In this document: positions 46,035-56,875 of the stretch, one piece after another
Position numbering within the stretch: position 1 is the stretch's first letter
How the letters are laid out: the number at the start of each line of letters is the position of its first letter
Source of the DNA: Methylobacterium sp. Leaf104
GTDB taxonomy: Bacteria; Pseudomonadota; Alphaproteobacteria; Rhizobiales; Beijerinckiaceae
Assembly: GCF_001422885.1 (NCBI RefSeq)
Contig: NZ_LMMZ01000005.1
Coordinates: forward strand, 62,001 to 126,000
Reading direction: 5' to 3'
DNA length: 64,000 bases
Translations under genes and position numbers: made by a program
Notes under the pieces: generated by a model
The model's database searches: none
The model's input: the letters and a program-made list of their open reading frames with translations, nothing else
What the model was told of the DNA's origin: nothing

Positions 46035-47549
46035 TCAGCGCCACTGATCGAAGGCGCTCTGCAGCACCTGGGTGCCGGCGCTGCCCTTCTCGAAGGCGAT
46101 GATCCCGCGCGGACCGGCGGCGAACTTCAGGGTGATGTCGAACCAGTTCTTGTGCAGCAGGATGTCGGTGTTGCGCTCGATGTCGTTGGGCAGCGACGAG
46201 AGTCCGATCAGGAACAGGTTCTCGCGCACCCGCACCGGCAGGCCGGCCACCGGCGAGCCGCGGGCGCCCTCCTCGTCCTTGCCCTGCAAGAGGCCGATGT
46301 CCTGGACGTTGTGGCGCGCGGCCGTGGGACCGCTCGGCGTGAAGACGAGCTCGACGGTGTGCGAGGCCGGGAGGGTGGCGTCGAGGTTGCGGCGCAGGGT
46401 CATGACGAGGGTCAGGCCCGCATCCGCGAACTCCGCCGTGGCCCGCACCACGGTCTCGAGCTGCTGGCCCTGCTCGCCCGGCACCGTGTCGAGGCGCCAG
46501 ACCACCCGGCCCTGGGTGGTCGTCGGTGCGGCGTTGGCGCCACCGCCCATCACCTCCTCGTAGAGCATGGCCCGCTGGGTCACCGCGAGGTCGGGCTGGC
46601 CTGTGTTCGGAGCGGCGGGGCTCGGCGCGGGGGTCGGCGCGGGTGCGGCGCGCCGCGCCGGCGCGGCGGGAGCCGACGGGGCCGCGTCGCCGCCGACCCG
46701 GTCGGCGAACTTCGAGTCGGCGCCGTCCGGGGCGGCCTGCTGCTCCGTGGCGATCGGCTGGAAGTCGGCAGGCTTGTCGCGCAGGAGGAAGGCCGCCACC
46801 GCGATGAGCCCGATCACGGCGATCAGGATGCTGCCGACGAGGACGTTGCGCAGGAGGCGCGAGCGCCCGTGCCGGGGGCCGACCACCTCGATCCGCGGTC
46901 GCTGGCGCTGGCCGTTCCCATCCGGCGCCGGCAGTTCGGAGCCGGCCTCGTCGGCGGCCGGGACCGGCTGCCCCGCCTCGTCCGGCGCCTCGGCGGCCAT
47001 GAAGGGCGGGGACTTGGCCTTGCGGGCCTGGATGCGGACGGGCGGCGGGATGGTGTCGGGGTTCGGGGCGACCTCCCTCGGCGCGGGCGAAACCGGGGCC
47101 TCGCGCGGCGGCGCGACCGGGATCGGCGGCGCGACCGGAACGGGCGGCTCGGGGGAGGCGGGCGCGGGCTCGGGCGCTGTCGCGGCCGGCGCGCCGAAAA
47201 CCGGCGGCGGCGCGGGCGGCAGGGTCGCCTCGGGCAGCGTCGCTTCCGGCAGGTCGATGGGGTCGTTGGCCGGCGGCGGCGGGAGGAAGGGCTCTGGCTC
47301 GGGGGCGAGCGGCTCCGGAGCCGGCGCGGCGGGCGCCGCACCGCCGTGGTCGCGCTCGAGGCGCAGGATCGCGGCTTCGAGGGCGTTGCGCTCGAGGTCG
47401 ATGTCGTCCTCGGACAGGGGCGGATCGAGGGACCGGAGCTGCCCGATCAGCGCGCCGCGCGCGCGCTCGTAGACGGCCTGGCGCAAGGCCGGGGAGCGGT
47501 CGGGCATCGCGTCGAGCGCCCGTGCCAGCAGGGGATAATAGTCGGCCAT
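46035..47549 (-). CDS. Proline-rich single-pass membrane protein of unknown function
   Basis: A 504-residue protein: a short N-terminal helical segment (MADYYPLLARALDAMPDRSPALRQAVYERAR, DIDLERNALEAAILRLERD), a 100-residue Pro/Ala/Glu linker, one TM helix near residue 240 (LVGSILIAVIGLIAVAAFLL), a second Ala/Pro linker, then a folded periplasmic-side domain (about 330-504, AVTQRAMLYEE to QVLQSAFDQWR). This layout recurs in rhizobial and methylobacterial genomes without a known role, to my knowledge. It is convergent with rpoH and lies downstream of purA on the same strand. Confidence 0.85.
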   Translation of the reverse strand: MADYYPLLARALDAMPDRSPALRQAVYERARGALIGQLRSLDPPLSEDDIDLERNALEAAILRLERDHGGAAPAAPAPEPLAPEPEPFLPPPPANDPIDLPEATLPEATLPPAPPPVFGAPAATAPEPAPASPEPPVPVAPPIPVAPPREAPVSPAPREVAPNPDTIPPPVRIQARKAKSPPFMAAEAPDEAGQPVPAADEAGSELPAPDGNGQRQRPRIEVVGPRHGRSRLLRNVLVGSILIAVIGLIAVAAFLLRDKPADFQPIATEQQAAPDGADSKFADRVGGDAAPSAPAAPARRAAPAPTPAPSPAAPNTGQPDLAVTQRAMLYEEVMGGGANAAPTTTQGRVVWRLDTVPGEQGQQLETVVRATAEFADAGLTLVMTLRRNLDATLPASHTVELVFTPSGPTAARHNVQDIGLLQGKDEEGARGSPVAGLPVRVRENLFLIGLSSLPNDIERNTDILLHKNWFDITLKFAAGPRGIIAFEKGSAGTQVLQSAFDQWR

Positions 47550-47696
47550 CGTGCCTCAGGTCCGCCCTCTCACCGGCGGCTGGCTGGCCGCCTCGTCCCG
47601 CAGCCCCACGGACGGACGCGCACCGGCCGACCGCCGCGGTACCAGCGTGGGCGCATCTTCCCCACGCGGCCCTGCCCCCATCAAGCGAAAACGGCC

Positions 47697-48989
47697 CTAG
47701 TCCTCAAAGGGGTTGTGCATGAGGATGGTGTCGTTGCGTTCCGGCGACGTCGAGAGCAGTGCCACCGGCGCGCCGATCAGTTCCTCGATCCTGCGTACGT
47801 ACTTGATCGCCTGGGCCGGCAGGTCGGCCCAGGAGCGGGCGCCCGCCGTGGTGCCCGACCAGCCCTCGATGGTCTCGTAGATCGGCTCGACCTTGGCCTG
47901 GGCCGCTTGGTTGGCGGGCAGGTGATCCACCACCTGGCCGTCGAGGCGATAGCCGGTGCAGACCTTGATCGACTCGAAGCCGTCGAGGATGTCGAGCTTG
48001 GTCAGGGCGATGCCGTCGATGCCCGAGGTCCGCACGGTCTGGCGCACCAGCACCGCGTCGAACCAGCCGCAGCGGCGCTTGCGGCCGGTGTTCACGCCGA
48101 ACTCGCGGCCGCGGGAGCCGATGGTCTCGCCGATCTCGTCGAAGAGCTCGGTGGGGAAGGGGCCTTCGCCGACGCGGGTGGTGTAGGCCTTGGCGATGCC
48201 GAGCACGTAGCCGATGGCCGAGGGACCCATGCCGGAGCCGGTCGCCGCCTGGGCCGCCACGATGTTCGAGGAGGTCACGAAGGGATAGGTGCCGTGGTCG
48301 ACGTCGAGGAGCGCACCCTGCGCGCCCTCGAACAGGATGCGCTTGCCGGCGCGGCGCTCATCGTCGAGCAGCTTCCAGACCGTATCGGCGTAGGGCAGGA
48401 TCGTCGGCGCGATCGCCTTCAGCTCGGAGAGCAGGGCGCCCCCATCGACCTCGGCGATGCCGAGGCCCCGGCGCAGGGCGTTGTGGTGCGTGAGCACCCG
48501 CTCGATCTTGGCCTCGAGCGTCGACTCGTCGGCGAGGTCGACGACCCGGATGGCGCGGCGGCCGACCTTGTCCTCGTAGGCCGGGCCGATGCCGCGCTTC
48601 GTGGTGCCGATCTTCAGGCCCGCGTTCGAGGTCTCGCGGAAATGGTCGAGCTCGCGGTGCAGCGGCAGGATCAGTGTGGCGTTGTCGGCGATGCGCAGGG
48701 TGCGGGGCGAGATCTCGACGCCCTGGGCCTGGAGCCGGGCGATCTCGTCGACGAGGTGCCAGGGATCGACCACGACGCCGTTGCCGATCACCGACAGCTT
48801 GCCGCCGCGCACCACGCCGGACGGGAGGAGGGCAAGCTTGTAGGTCACGCCGTCGACCACGAGCGTGTGGCCGGCATTGTGGCCGCCCTGGAAGCGGACC
48901 ACCACGTCGGCCTGCTCGGAGAGCCAGTCGACGATCTTGCCCTTGCCTTCGTCACCCCACTGGGCGCCTACGACGACGACGTTTGCCAT
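47697..48989 (-). CDS. purA: Adenylosuccinate synthetase
   Basis: A 430-residue enzyme that joins IMP and aspartate using GTP, the first committed step to AMP. The N-terminal [22 protein letters not shown] holds the P-loop-like GDEGKGK and catalytic Asp; the N-HAGHTLVV loop ([12 protein letters not shown]), the [12 protein letters not shown] switch region and the C-terminal TSPERND are all present, and length is typical. ATG 48989. purB, the next enzyme toward AMP, lies nearby at 50.6-51.9 kb, separated by two other genes. Confidence 0.98.
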   Translation of the reverse strand: MANVVVVGAQWGDEGKGKIVDWLSEQADVVVRFQGGHNAGHTLVVDGVTYKLALLPSGVVRGGKLSVIGNGVVVDPWHLVDEIARLQAQGVEISPRTLRIADNATLILPLHRELDHFRETSNAGLKIGTTKRGIGPAYEDKVGRRAIRVVDLADESTLEAKIERVLTHHNALRRGLGIAEVDGGALLSELKAIAPTILPYADTVWKLLDDERRAGKRILFEGAQGALLDVDHGTYPFVTSSNIVAAQAATGSGMGPSAIGYVLGIAKAYTTRVGEGPFPTELFDEIGETIGSRGREFGVNTGRKRRCGWFDAVLVRQTVRTSGIDGIALTKLDILDGFESIKVCTGYRLDGQVVDHLPANQAAQAKVEPIYETIEGWSGTTAGARSWADLPAQAIKYVRRIEELIGAPVALLSTSPERNDTILMHNPFED

Positions 48990-49148
48990 TCACTGAAAAC
49001 CTGTGCCGTAACCCGCGCGAAAGCGGTCCGACCCGACGGGCGAACCGCTCCTGCTGTCCTCGGGTCTTTCCGCGATCCGTGCGCGGAAATCAAGCAAGGG
49101 GGCCGCCCGCTCCTGCGGGGGCGGCCATGCCACCCCGGCAGCGCTGCC

Positions 49149-49499
49149 TCACCGGGCCTCCGTGCCGGGCTGGCGGCCGGGCAGATCGCCGGGCTTGATC
49201 ACCGGCATTCCGCCCGGATTCGGATCGGGCGGGGTCACCACCATGCCGGGGGCGGTGTTGCCCGGTGGCTTGATCACGCCGTCGCTCTTCTCGAGCCTGT
49301 CGCTGAGGGTGCCGGTGTCGCCGGAAGTGCCCTTGTCGGCGGTCCCCTCGGAGGGGCGGATCTTGTCGGGGATGGTCTGGTTCGGCGGCGGCAGGGCCGG
49401 ATCGGTGTCCCGGCCCTTCAGCGGCGCGTCGGGGGACTGTGCGAAGGCCGCGCCGGCGACCAAGCCGAGGCCGACCGCGAGGGTGAGGATCGAGCGCAT
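49149..49499 (-). CDS. Small secreted protein of unknown function, 116 aa
   Basis: MRSILTLAVGLGLVAGAAFAQS is a clean signal peptide with cleavage after FAQ. The mature part of about 95 residues is Pro/Gly/Asp/Lys-rich (SPDAPLKGRDTDPALPPPNQT, TADKGTSGDTGTLSDRLEKSDG) and predicted disordered. No family recognised. Probable start ATG 49499. Confidence 0.75.
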   Translation of the reverse strand: MRSILTLAVGLGLVAGAAFAQSPDAPLKGRDTDPALPPPNQTIPDKIRPSEGTADKGTSGDTGTLSDRLEKSDGVIKPPGNTAPGMVVTPPDPNPGGMPVIKPGDLPGRQPGTEAR

Positions 49500-49637
49500 A
49501 GGGTCTCCCTGTCTCGGATACGAGGTTTGGAGAAGAACAGACCCGGGGCCGAAGCGTTCCTGTCCCGTCGGTCCCGTGATGGGAACAGGATCCTGGGACG
49601 ACGCCTCACGCGCTCTCACGTGCCGTGGTTTGAAACG

Positions 49638-50498
49638 TCAGGCGCCCTCGCGCGCCATGGCGAGGTAGAGCTCGCGCAGGCGCCGGGTGTGCGGGCCAGG
49701 GCGGCCGTCGCCGACGGCGTGACCGTCGATCTCGACCACCGGCATCACGAAGGCCGAGGCGCTGGTGTAGAAGGCCTCCGCCGCCGCGAGGGCCTCCGAG
49801 ACGCTGAACAGCCGCTCCTCCAGGGCGAGCCCGGCCTCCTCGGCCAGACGCAGGACCGCCTTGCGGGTGATGCCGGGCAGGAGCGCCGTGGACAGGGGCC
49901 GGGTGACCAGGGCGCCTTCCTTCGTCACGATGAAGGCCGTCGAGGACGAGCCCTCGGTGACCGCGTCGTCCTCGACCATCCAGGCCTCGGCGACGCCGGC
50001 GGCGGCGGCCTGCTGCTTGGCCAGCACCTGGGCGAGGAGGGCGACCGACTTGATATCCCGGCGCTTCCAGCGCAGGTCCGGCACGGTGATGACCCTGGCG
50101 CCGGTCTGGGCCAACGGGTTGGCCGCGACGGTCTTGGCCTGCGTGAACATCATCACGGTGGGCGCCGTGCCGGCCGGCGGATAGGCGAAGTCGCGCTCGT
50201 ACACGCCCCGCGTCACCTGCATGTAGACCAGCCCCTCGCGGAGGCCATTGCGGGCGACGAGTTCGGTCTGAAGGCCGATCCACTCGGACATCGTGTGCGG
50301 GTTGGCGATGTCGATCTCGCCCAGCGAGCGGTCGAGGCGGGCCAGGTGCGCCTCGTTGTCGACGAGGCGGCCATCGAGCACCGCCGAGACCTCGTAGATC
50401 CCGTCGGCGAAGAGGAAGCCCCGGTCCATGATCGGCACGCGCGCCTCGGCGAAGGGCAGGAAGTCGCCGTTCAGGTAGACGATGCGGGCCTGGGACAC
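49638..50498 (-). CDS. D-amino-acid/branched-chain class IV aminotransferase
   Basis: A 286-residue PLP enzyme of fold type IV. Features are RVPIMDRGFLFADGIYEV at the N terminus, the PLP lysine in WKRRDIKSVALLAQV (about residue 146), EAWMVEDDAVTEGSSSTAFIV, and LPGITRKAVL. The pattern MDRGFLFADGIYEV favours D-amino-acid transaminase, which supplies D-Glu or D-Ala for peptidoglycan, over branched-chain aminotransferase. Start GTG 50498. It lies 58 bp downstream of purB on the same strand. Confidence 0.87.
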   Translation of the reverse strand: MSQARIVYLNGDFLPFAEARVPIMDRGFLFADGIYEVSAVLDGRLVDNEAHLARLDRSLGEIDIANPHTMSEWIGLQTELVARNGLREGLVYMQVTRGVYERDFAYPPAGTAPTVMMFTQAKTVAANPLAQTGARVITVPDLRWKRRDIKSVALLAQVLAKQQAAAAGVAEAWMVEDDAVTEGSSSTAFIVTKEGALVTRPLSTALLPGITRKAVLRLAEEAGLALEERLFSVSEALAAAEAFYTSASAFVMPVVEIDGHAVGDGRPGPHTRRLRELYLAMAREGA

Positions 50499-50556
50499 GG
50501 AATTACCTCTTCGGTCCGGGTGGGGCTGTTCGGGACAGGCGGGATTCGTGCGGTGT

Positions 50557-51864
<1,308 letters not shown>

Positions 51865-52222
51865 GCGGGCGCCTCGGTCAACGCGACGATGGTGATGTGG
51901 CTGGCGCCTAGCACGGGTGCGGGTGCCGCTCAACGCGCAGCGACCGCCCGGCCCGACGAGCGGGTGTGTCTTTCCGGTGCCACCGTCGACGGTCCATGCG
52001 CGTTCGAATCGATACGGGGGCGCGGACCGGCGACCGGATTCGCGAAGCCGCTCAGGCACCTGCTGCACAGTCCGGACTTATACTTATAACGATTAAAGAC
52101 TATCAACGCCAATCGAGGCTAGAGAGCCTAGACTAACTCGAATAGGTAAGGAGATATAACTATATATCGCCGGATTTCCCGCCACAACAGGCCCGGCGAG
52201 AGAAATATTTCAGCTTATCCGG
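51865..52222. other. 358-bp AT-richer region upstream of siderophore receptor genes
   Basis: No gene recognised. From about 52075 the sequence is markedly AT-rich for this genome. It carries an inverted repeat at 52153-52168, a smaller AGGCT-AGAG-AGCCT at 52116-52129, and a TAAGGAG tract at 52147. It probably holds the promoter of the first receptor gene and its regulatory sites, but no clear Fur, RirA or Irr box could be matched. Confidence 0.5.
52153..52168. promoter_or_regulatory. Inverted repeat upstream of first TonB receptor
   Basis: GATATA-ACTA-TATATC is a perfect 6-bp inverted repeat ending 54 bp before ATG 52223. It could be a regulator site or include a -10 element. Iron control is expected for such receptors, but this motif is not one I recognise. 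Confidence 0.4.
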
Positions 52223-54385
52223 ATGAGGCGTTCCATGTTCAGCCACCGTCACCTCGGCCTTCTCGCGGTGCTGCTCGGCGAGACCGGCCTCGTCGAAATC
52301 CGCGCCGCGGTCGCGCAGGACGCGCCCGCCGGGCATGCCGAGGTCAGCCTGGACCAGCTCCACGTGGAGGGCCCGGCCGGTGCGGGCGCCGGCTACCGGG
52401 CGGCGCGGGCCCGGAGCGCCACGAAGACGGACACGGCCCTGATCGATACGCCGCAGGCGGTGACGGTCGTCACGCGGGAGCAGATCCAGGATCAGGGCTT
52501 CCAGGGCGTGACGGAGGCCCTGCGCTACGTGCCCGGCGTGTTCCTGCACCAGGGCGCGGCCAACCGCGACGAGATCGTGATTCGCGGCCAGCAATCGAGC
52601 GCCGACTTCTACGTCAACGGCATCCGCGACGATGCGCAGTATTTTCGCGACCTCTACAACGTCGAGCGGATCGAGGTGCTGAAAGGCCCGAACGCGATGA
52701 TCTTCGGGCGCGGCGGCGGCGGCGGCGTGGTCAACCGCGTGCTCAAGGAGGCCAACGGCATCCCGCTGCGCGAGGCTTTCCTCCAGACCGGGCGGTTCGG
52801 CACGAAGCGCCTCGCCCTCGATGTCGGCGACCGGGTCTCGGACAGCGTCTTCTTCCGCCTCAACGGCCTGTTCGAGGATAGCGGCACGTTCCGCGATTTC
52901 GTCGATCTGCGGCGCTGGGGCGTGAACCCCACCGCGACCGTGCTGCTCGGCCCCGACACGACACTCAGGCTCTCCTACGAGTACTTCCACGACGCGCGCA
53001 TCGCCGACCGGGGCATCCCCTCGCAAGGTGGGCGGCCCTACCGCTACCGCCAGAACATCCGCACCTTCTTCGGCAATCCCGACCTCAGCACCGCCCGGGT
53101 CGACGCGCATATCGCGACCGCCAGCCTCGAGCATCGCTTCGCGTCCGGCGTGGAGATGCGGTCTCAGGTCCGCTTCGCCGATTACGACAAGTTCTATCAG
53201 ATCGTGTACCCGAGCATCCGGGCGGGGGGCGCCGTGAACGCGGCCGGGACGCGCCTCGAACTCAGCGCCTTCAACAACGACACGCCGCGCACGAACCTCT
53301 TCAACCAGAACGACTTCACCTACCGCTTCACCACCGGCCCCCTGGCGCACACGCTGCTCGCCGGCTTCGAACTCGGCCACCAGTCGGGCATCACCTACCG
53401 CGAGGACGGGTTCTTCGCGACGACGGACACGCAAACCCTCGTGGTCAACCCGCTCTCGCCCGTCTCGCGGGTGCCGGTGAGCTTCCGCAACCTGTCGTCG
53501 GCCGCCAACAGCCGCTACGACCTCGGCCTCGCAGCGGTCTACGCCCAGGACCAGATCGAGATCGGGCCGCACCTGCAGATCATCGGCGGCCTGCGCTACG
53601 ACCATTTCGACTTCAACTCCACCGACCGGCGCACCCGGGTCGGCAACACTCGAATCGACAACCTGCTGTCGCCCCGGATCGGCGCGGTCCTCAAGCCGTT
53701 CGACGCCCTGGCCTTCTACGCCAATTACAGCGTGTCCTACCTGCCGTCGGCCGGAGACCAGTTCACCGCCCTGTCCGAGGGGCTCGCCATCGCACCGCCG
53801 GAGCGGTTCGAGAACCGCGAGGTCGGCGTGAAGTGGGACGTGACGCCCGCGCTCCAGCTCACCGGCGCGCTGTACGACCTCGACCGCACCAACCAGCGCC
53901 TCGCCGATCCGAACCGCCCGGGCTTCTTCCTGCTCAGCGGCCAGACCAACGCGCGCGGGGTCGAGGTCGGCGCGAACGGCTTCCTCACCGACCGGTGGCA
54001 GGTCGCGGGGGGCTACGCCTTCACGGATGCGCGCATCGTCAACGGCTTCGGCTCGGCGCTGATCCTTCCGGGCAACCGGGTCGGCGTCGTCCCCTTCAAC
54101 GCCGTCACGGTGTGGAACAAGTTCAGTTTGACGCCGGAACTCGCCGTCGGCCTCGGCACGATCCACCAGACCCACACCTTCGCCAGCGCCGACAACACGG
54201 TCCGGCTGCCGGGCTACACCCGCTTCGACCTCGGCCTGTTCTACCAGGTCACGGACGGGATCCGGGCGCAGATCAACATCGAGAACCTGTTCGACCGCGG
54301 CTACATCGCCACCGCCGACGGCAACAACAACATCAGCCCCGGCGCGCCGCGCCTGATCCGCGCACAGGTGGTGGCCCGCTTCTGA
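52223..54385 (+). CDS. TonB-dependent siderophore receptor (tandem copy 1)
   Basis: A 720-residue outer-membrane receptor. The signal sequence ends near AVAQD (about residue 32). The TonB-box/plug domain follows, with RSATKTDTALIDTPQAVTVV, VTEALRYVPGV, IVIRGQQSSADFYVNG, RIEVLKGPNAMIFGRGGGGG (about 50-190), then a 22-strand barrel ending in the aromatic C terminus IRAQVVARF required by the Bam machinery. The plug motifs place it with ferric-siderophore receptors. ATG 52223 is used; ATG 52235 with GATGAGG 6 nt upstream is equally good. A close paralogue follows at 54707. No siderophore synthesis or ABC transport genes are in the window. Confidence 0.93.
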   Translation: MRRSMFSHRHLGLLAVLLGETGLVEIRAAVAQDAPAGHAEVSLDQLHVEGPAGAGAGYRAARARSATKTDTALIDTPQAVTVVTREQIQDQGFQGVTEALRYVPGVFLHQGAANRDEIVIRGQQSSADFYVNGIRDDAQYFRDLYNVERIEVLKGPNAMIFGRGGGGGVVNRVLKEANGIPLREAFLQTGRFGTKRLALDVGDRVSDSVFFRLNGLFEDSGTFRDFVDLRRWGVNPTATVLLGPDTTLRLSYEYFHDARIADRGIPSQGGRPYRYRQNIRTFFGNPDLSTARVDAHIATASLEHRFASGVEMRSQVRFADYDKFYQIVYPSIRAGGAVNAAGTRLELSAFNNDTPRTNLFNQNDFTYRFTTGPLAHTLLAGFELGHQSGITYREDGFFATTDTQTLVVNPLSPVSRVPVSFRNLSSAANSRYDLGLAAVYAQDQIEIGPHLQIIGGLRYDHFDFNSTDRRTRVGNTRIDNLLSPRIGAVLKPFDALAFYANYSVSYLPSAGDQFTALSEGLAIAPPERFENREVGVKWDVTPALQLTGALYDLDRTNQRLADPNRPGFFLLSGQTNARGVEVGANGFLTDRWQVAGGYAFTDARIVNGFGSALILPGNRVGVVPFNAVTVWNKFSLTPELAVGLGTIHQTHTFASADNTVRLPGYTRFDLGLFYQVTDGIRAQINIENLFDRGYIATADGNNNISPGAPRLIRAQVVARF

Positions 54386-54706
54386 GGCGGTGGCCGCCCG
54401 CCGGCGGCGTCGCGGCTTCCGAGACGGCCGACGGCGTGTGGCATCGACGCAACACGCCTTGTCAGATCATCCAACCCTGGAACATTTCCAGGATTAAAAG
54501 CCGAAACAGTTTTGCCGAATGTTGCGAGGGCGTTGGCTCGCTGTTTCGAGTGCTTCTTAGAAACCCTTTAAAACAAAGGTCAGGAAACACCGCCGCGCTC
54601 GCTTGATCCGGTCTTAGCTCGCCTTCAAGGGGGGCGCCACGCCCCGCAACTGAATACGGGGACGCAAAATCAAAAAGACACGGTCTCTCGAGCGGACGGT
54701 ACGATC
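54386..54706. other. 321-bp region between the tandem receptor genes
   Basis: No gene recognised. It is AT-richer than the flanks in 54455-54600 and has a perfect 7-bp inverted repeat at 54476-54492 plus a TTAGAAACCCTTTAAA stretch (54557-54572). The second receptor gene therefore probably has its own promoter rather than depending on readthrough. Confidence 0.5.
54476..54492. promoter_or_regulatory. Perfect inverted repeat between TonB receptor genes
   Basis: CCTGGAA-CAT-TTCCAGG has 7-bp arms and a 3-nt spacer. It lies 91 bp after the first receptor's stop and 215 bp before the second start. It may act as an attenuating hairpin for gene one or an operator for gene two. Confidence 0.4.
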
Positions 54707-56848
54707 ATGAACATTGGAGCAGCATCGCGGTTCCTCGCCACCCTCCTGTGCGGAACGCCGCTGGCGACGGCCGCCCGGGCACAGCCCGCCATCTTGCCGG
54801 AGGGCAGGGCCGTCACGCTGGATCAGCTCAGCGTCGAGGGCCTGCGCGGCAACACGGTGGGCTACCTGACCCGCGCCACCCGCAGCGCGACGAAGACCGA
54901 CACCGCGCTCCTCGACACGCCGCAATCGATCACCGTCGTCAGCCAGGAACAGATCCGGGACCAGAACTTCCAGAACCTCACCGACCAGCTGCGCTACGTG
55001 CCCGGCGTGATCCCGGCCCAGGGTGAGAGCAACCGCGACGAGGTCGTGATCCGCGGCCAGAAGACCAACGCGGACTTCTTCGTCAACGGCGTGCGCGACG
55101 ACGTGCAGTATTTCCGCGACCTGTACAACATCGAGCGGATCGAGGTCCTGAAGGGTCCCGATTCGCTGATCTTCGGCCGCGGCGGCGGCGGTGGCGTCAT
55201 CAACCGCGTCCTGAAGGAGGCCGACGGGCTGCGGGTGCGCCAGATCACGGCCGGTGGCGGGCAGTTCAACCAGAAGCGCGTGGCGGTCGATGTGGGCGAC
55301 CGCATCAGCGACAGCGTGTTCTTCCGCCTCAACGGCGTGTTCGAGGACAGTCAGACCTACCGCCAGTTCGGCGACCTGCAGCGCTACGGCATCAACCCGA
55401 CGATGACCTTCCTGCTGGGCCCGGCGACGACGCTGAAGCTCTCCTACGAGTTCTTCCACGACGATCGCTTCCCCGATCGCGGCATCCCCTCGCAGAACGG
55501 GCGGCCGTACAATTACCGCAACAACATCCGCACCTTCTTCGGCAACCCGGACGTGAACACCACCCGGGTCGACGCCAACATCGCCACGGCGACCCTCGAC
55601 CACACATTCGAGTCCGGCGTGCAGATGCGCAACCAGCTGCGCTTCGCCGATTACAACCGCTTCTACGCCAACACCCTTCCGGGGGCGCCGGTCAACGCCG
55701 CCGGCACGCAGGTGCCGATCACCGGCTACCGCAACGAGACCGACCGGACGAACTACTTCAGCCAGAACGACTTCACCTACAAGTTCCTCACCGGCGACGT
55801 GAAGCACACCCTGCTGGCCGGCTTCGAGCTCGGCTACCAGGAGGGCCTCGCCTTCCGGCAGACGGCGTTCTTCAACACCGGCAACAGCCTCGTCACCAGC
55901 GTGGTGGTGAACCCGATGTCGCCGATCACCCGGGCACCGGTGACCTTCCACAACAACGGCACCACGGACGCCAACTTCCGCTACGATCTCGGGCTGGCCG
56001 CGGCCTATGCCCAGGACCAGATCGACCTGAACGAGTACGTCCAGATCGTCGGCGGCCTGCGCTACGACTACTTCGACTTCTCGTCGCAGGGCCGCGTCAC
56101 CGGGCTGGTCAACGCGCGTGTCGACAACCTCGTCTCGCCGCGCGCCGGCCTGGTCATCAAGCCGCTGGCGAACCTCGCCTTCTACGGCAGCTACAGCGTG
56201 TCGTACCTGCCGTCCTCGGGCGACCAGATCGGCACGTTCTCGCCGGGCCTCGCCATCGCCAAGCCGGAGGGCTTCCAGAACCTCGAAGTGGGCGTGAAGT
56301 ACGACGTCACGCCGGCCTTCCAGGTCACCGGCGCCCTGTACAACCTCGACCGCACCAACCAGCGCCTCGCCGACCCGAACAATGCCGGCTTCTTCATCCT
56401 GTCGGGCAAGACCAACACGCAGGGTGCCGAGATCGGCGCCAACGGCTACCTGACCGACTGGTGGCAGATCGCCGGCGGCTACGCCTTCACCGATGCCAGG
56501 ATCGCGAGCGACACCTCGGCGACCATCGTGAAGGGCAACACCGTCGGGCTGGTGCCGTTCAACAGCGTCTCCCTCTGGAACAAGTTCGACGTCACGCCGG
56601 AATTCGGCATCGGCATCGGCGTGATCCACCAGACCCACACCTTCGCCACCTCCGACGACACGGTGCGGCTGCCGAGCTACACGCGCTTCGACCTCGGGCT
56701 GTTCTATCAGGTCAGCGAGTCGGTCCGGGCGCAGGTGAACATCGAGAACCTGTTCGACCGGCGCTACATCTACACCGCCGACAACAACCAGAACATCACG
56801 CCCGGCGCGCCGCGCACGATCCGGGCGCAGATCATCGCCAAGTTCTGA
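54707..56848 (+). CDS. TonB-dependent siderophore receptor (tandem copy 2)
   Basis: A 713-residue paralogue of the preceding receptor, aligning end to end with more than half of residues identical by eye. Signal peptide (MNIGAASRFLATLLCGTPLATAARA), plug (IEVLKGPDSLIFGRGGGGGV), and barrel ending IRAQIIAKF are all intact. Differences concentrate in the surface loops (for example residues around 320-345 and 405-430), as expected if the copies bind different ferric siderophores. Start ATG 54707. It ends 27 bp from the convergent bpt gene. Confidence 0.94.
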   Translation: MNIGAASRFLATLLCGTPLATAARAQPAILPEGRAVTLDQLSVEGLRGNTVGYLTRATRSATKTDTALLDTPQSITVVSQEQIRDQNFQNLTDQLRYVPGVIPAQGESNRDEVVIRGQKTNADFFVNGVRDDVQYFRDLYNIERIEVLKGPDSLIFGRGGGGGVINRVLKEADGLRVRQITAGGGQFNQKRVAVDVGDRISDSVFFRLNGVFEDSQTYRQFGDLQRYGINPTMTFLLGPATTLKLSYEFFHDDRFPDRGIPSQNGRPYNYRNNIRTFFGNPDVNTTRVDANIATATLDHTFESGVQMRNQLRFADYNRFYANTLPGAPVNAAGTQVPITGYRNETDRTNYFSQNDFTYKFLTGDVKHTLLAGFELGYQEGLAFRQTAFFNTGNSLVTSVVVNPMSPITRAPVTFHNNGTTDANFRYDLGLAAAYAQDQIDLNEYVQIVGGLRYDYFDFSSQGRVTGLVNARVDNLVSPRAGLVIKPLANLAFYGSYSVSYLPSSGDQIGTFSPGLAIAKPEGFQNLEVGVKYDVTPAFQVTGALYNLDRTNQRLADPNNAGFFILSGKTNTQGAEIGANGYLTDWWQIAGGYAFTDARIASDTSATIVKGNTVGLVPFNSVSLWNKFDVTPEFGIGIGVIHQTHTFATSDDTVRLPSYTRFDLGLFYQVSESVRAQVNIENLFDRRYIYTADNNQNITPGAPRTIRAQIIAKF

Positions 56849-56875
56849 GGCGTCGGCGCCGCGGGCGGCGGGTGG

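Noticed and set aside
54557..54572. TTAGAAACCCTTTAAA considered as an Irr/ICE-type iron box upstream of the second receptor
   Set aside because: Only part of the motif fits and symmetry is poor; not enough to call.
52160..56638. Long open frames antisense to both TonB receptor genes (about 670 codons each)
   Set aside because: They mirror the receptors in a fixed opposite phase, their composition (Gly/Ala/Val/Arg/Glu-rich) is typical of antisense shadows in GC-rich genes, and they match no family.
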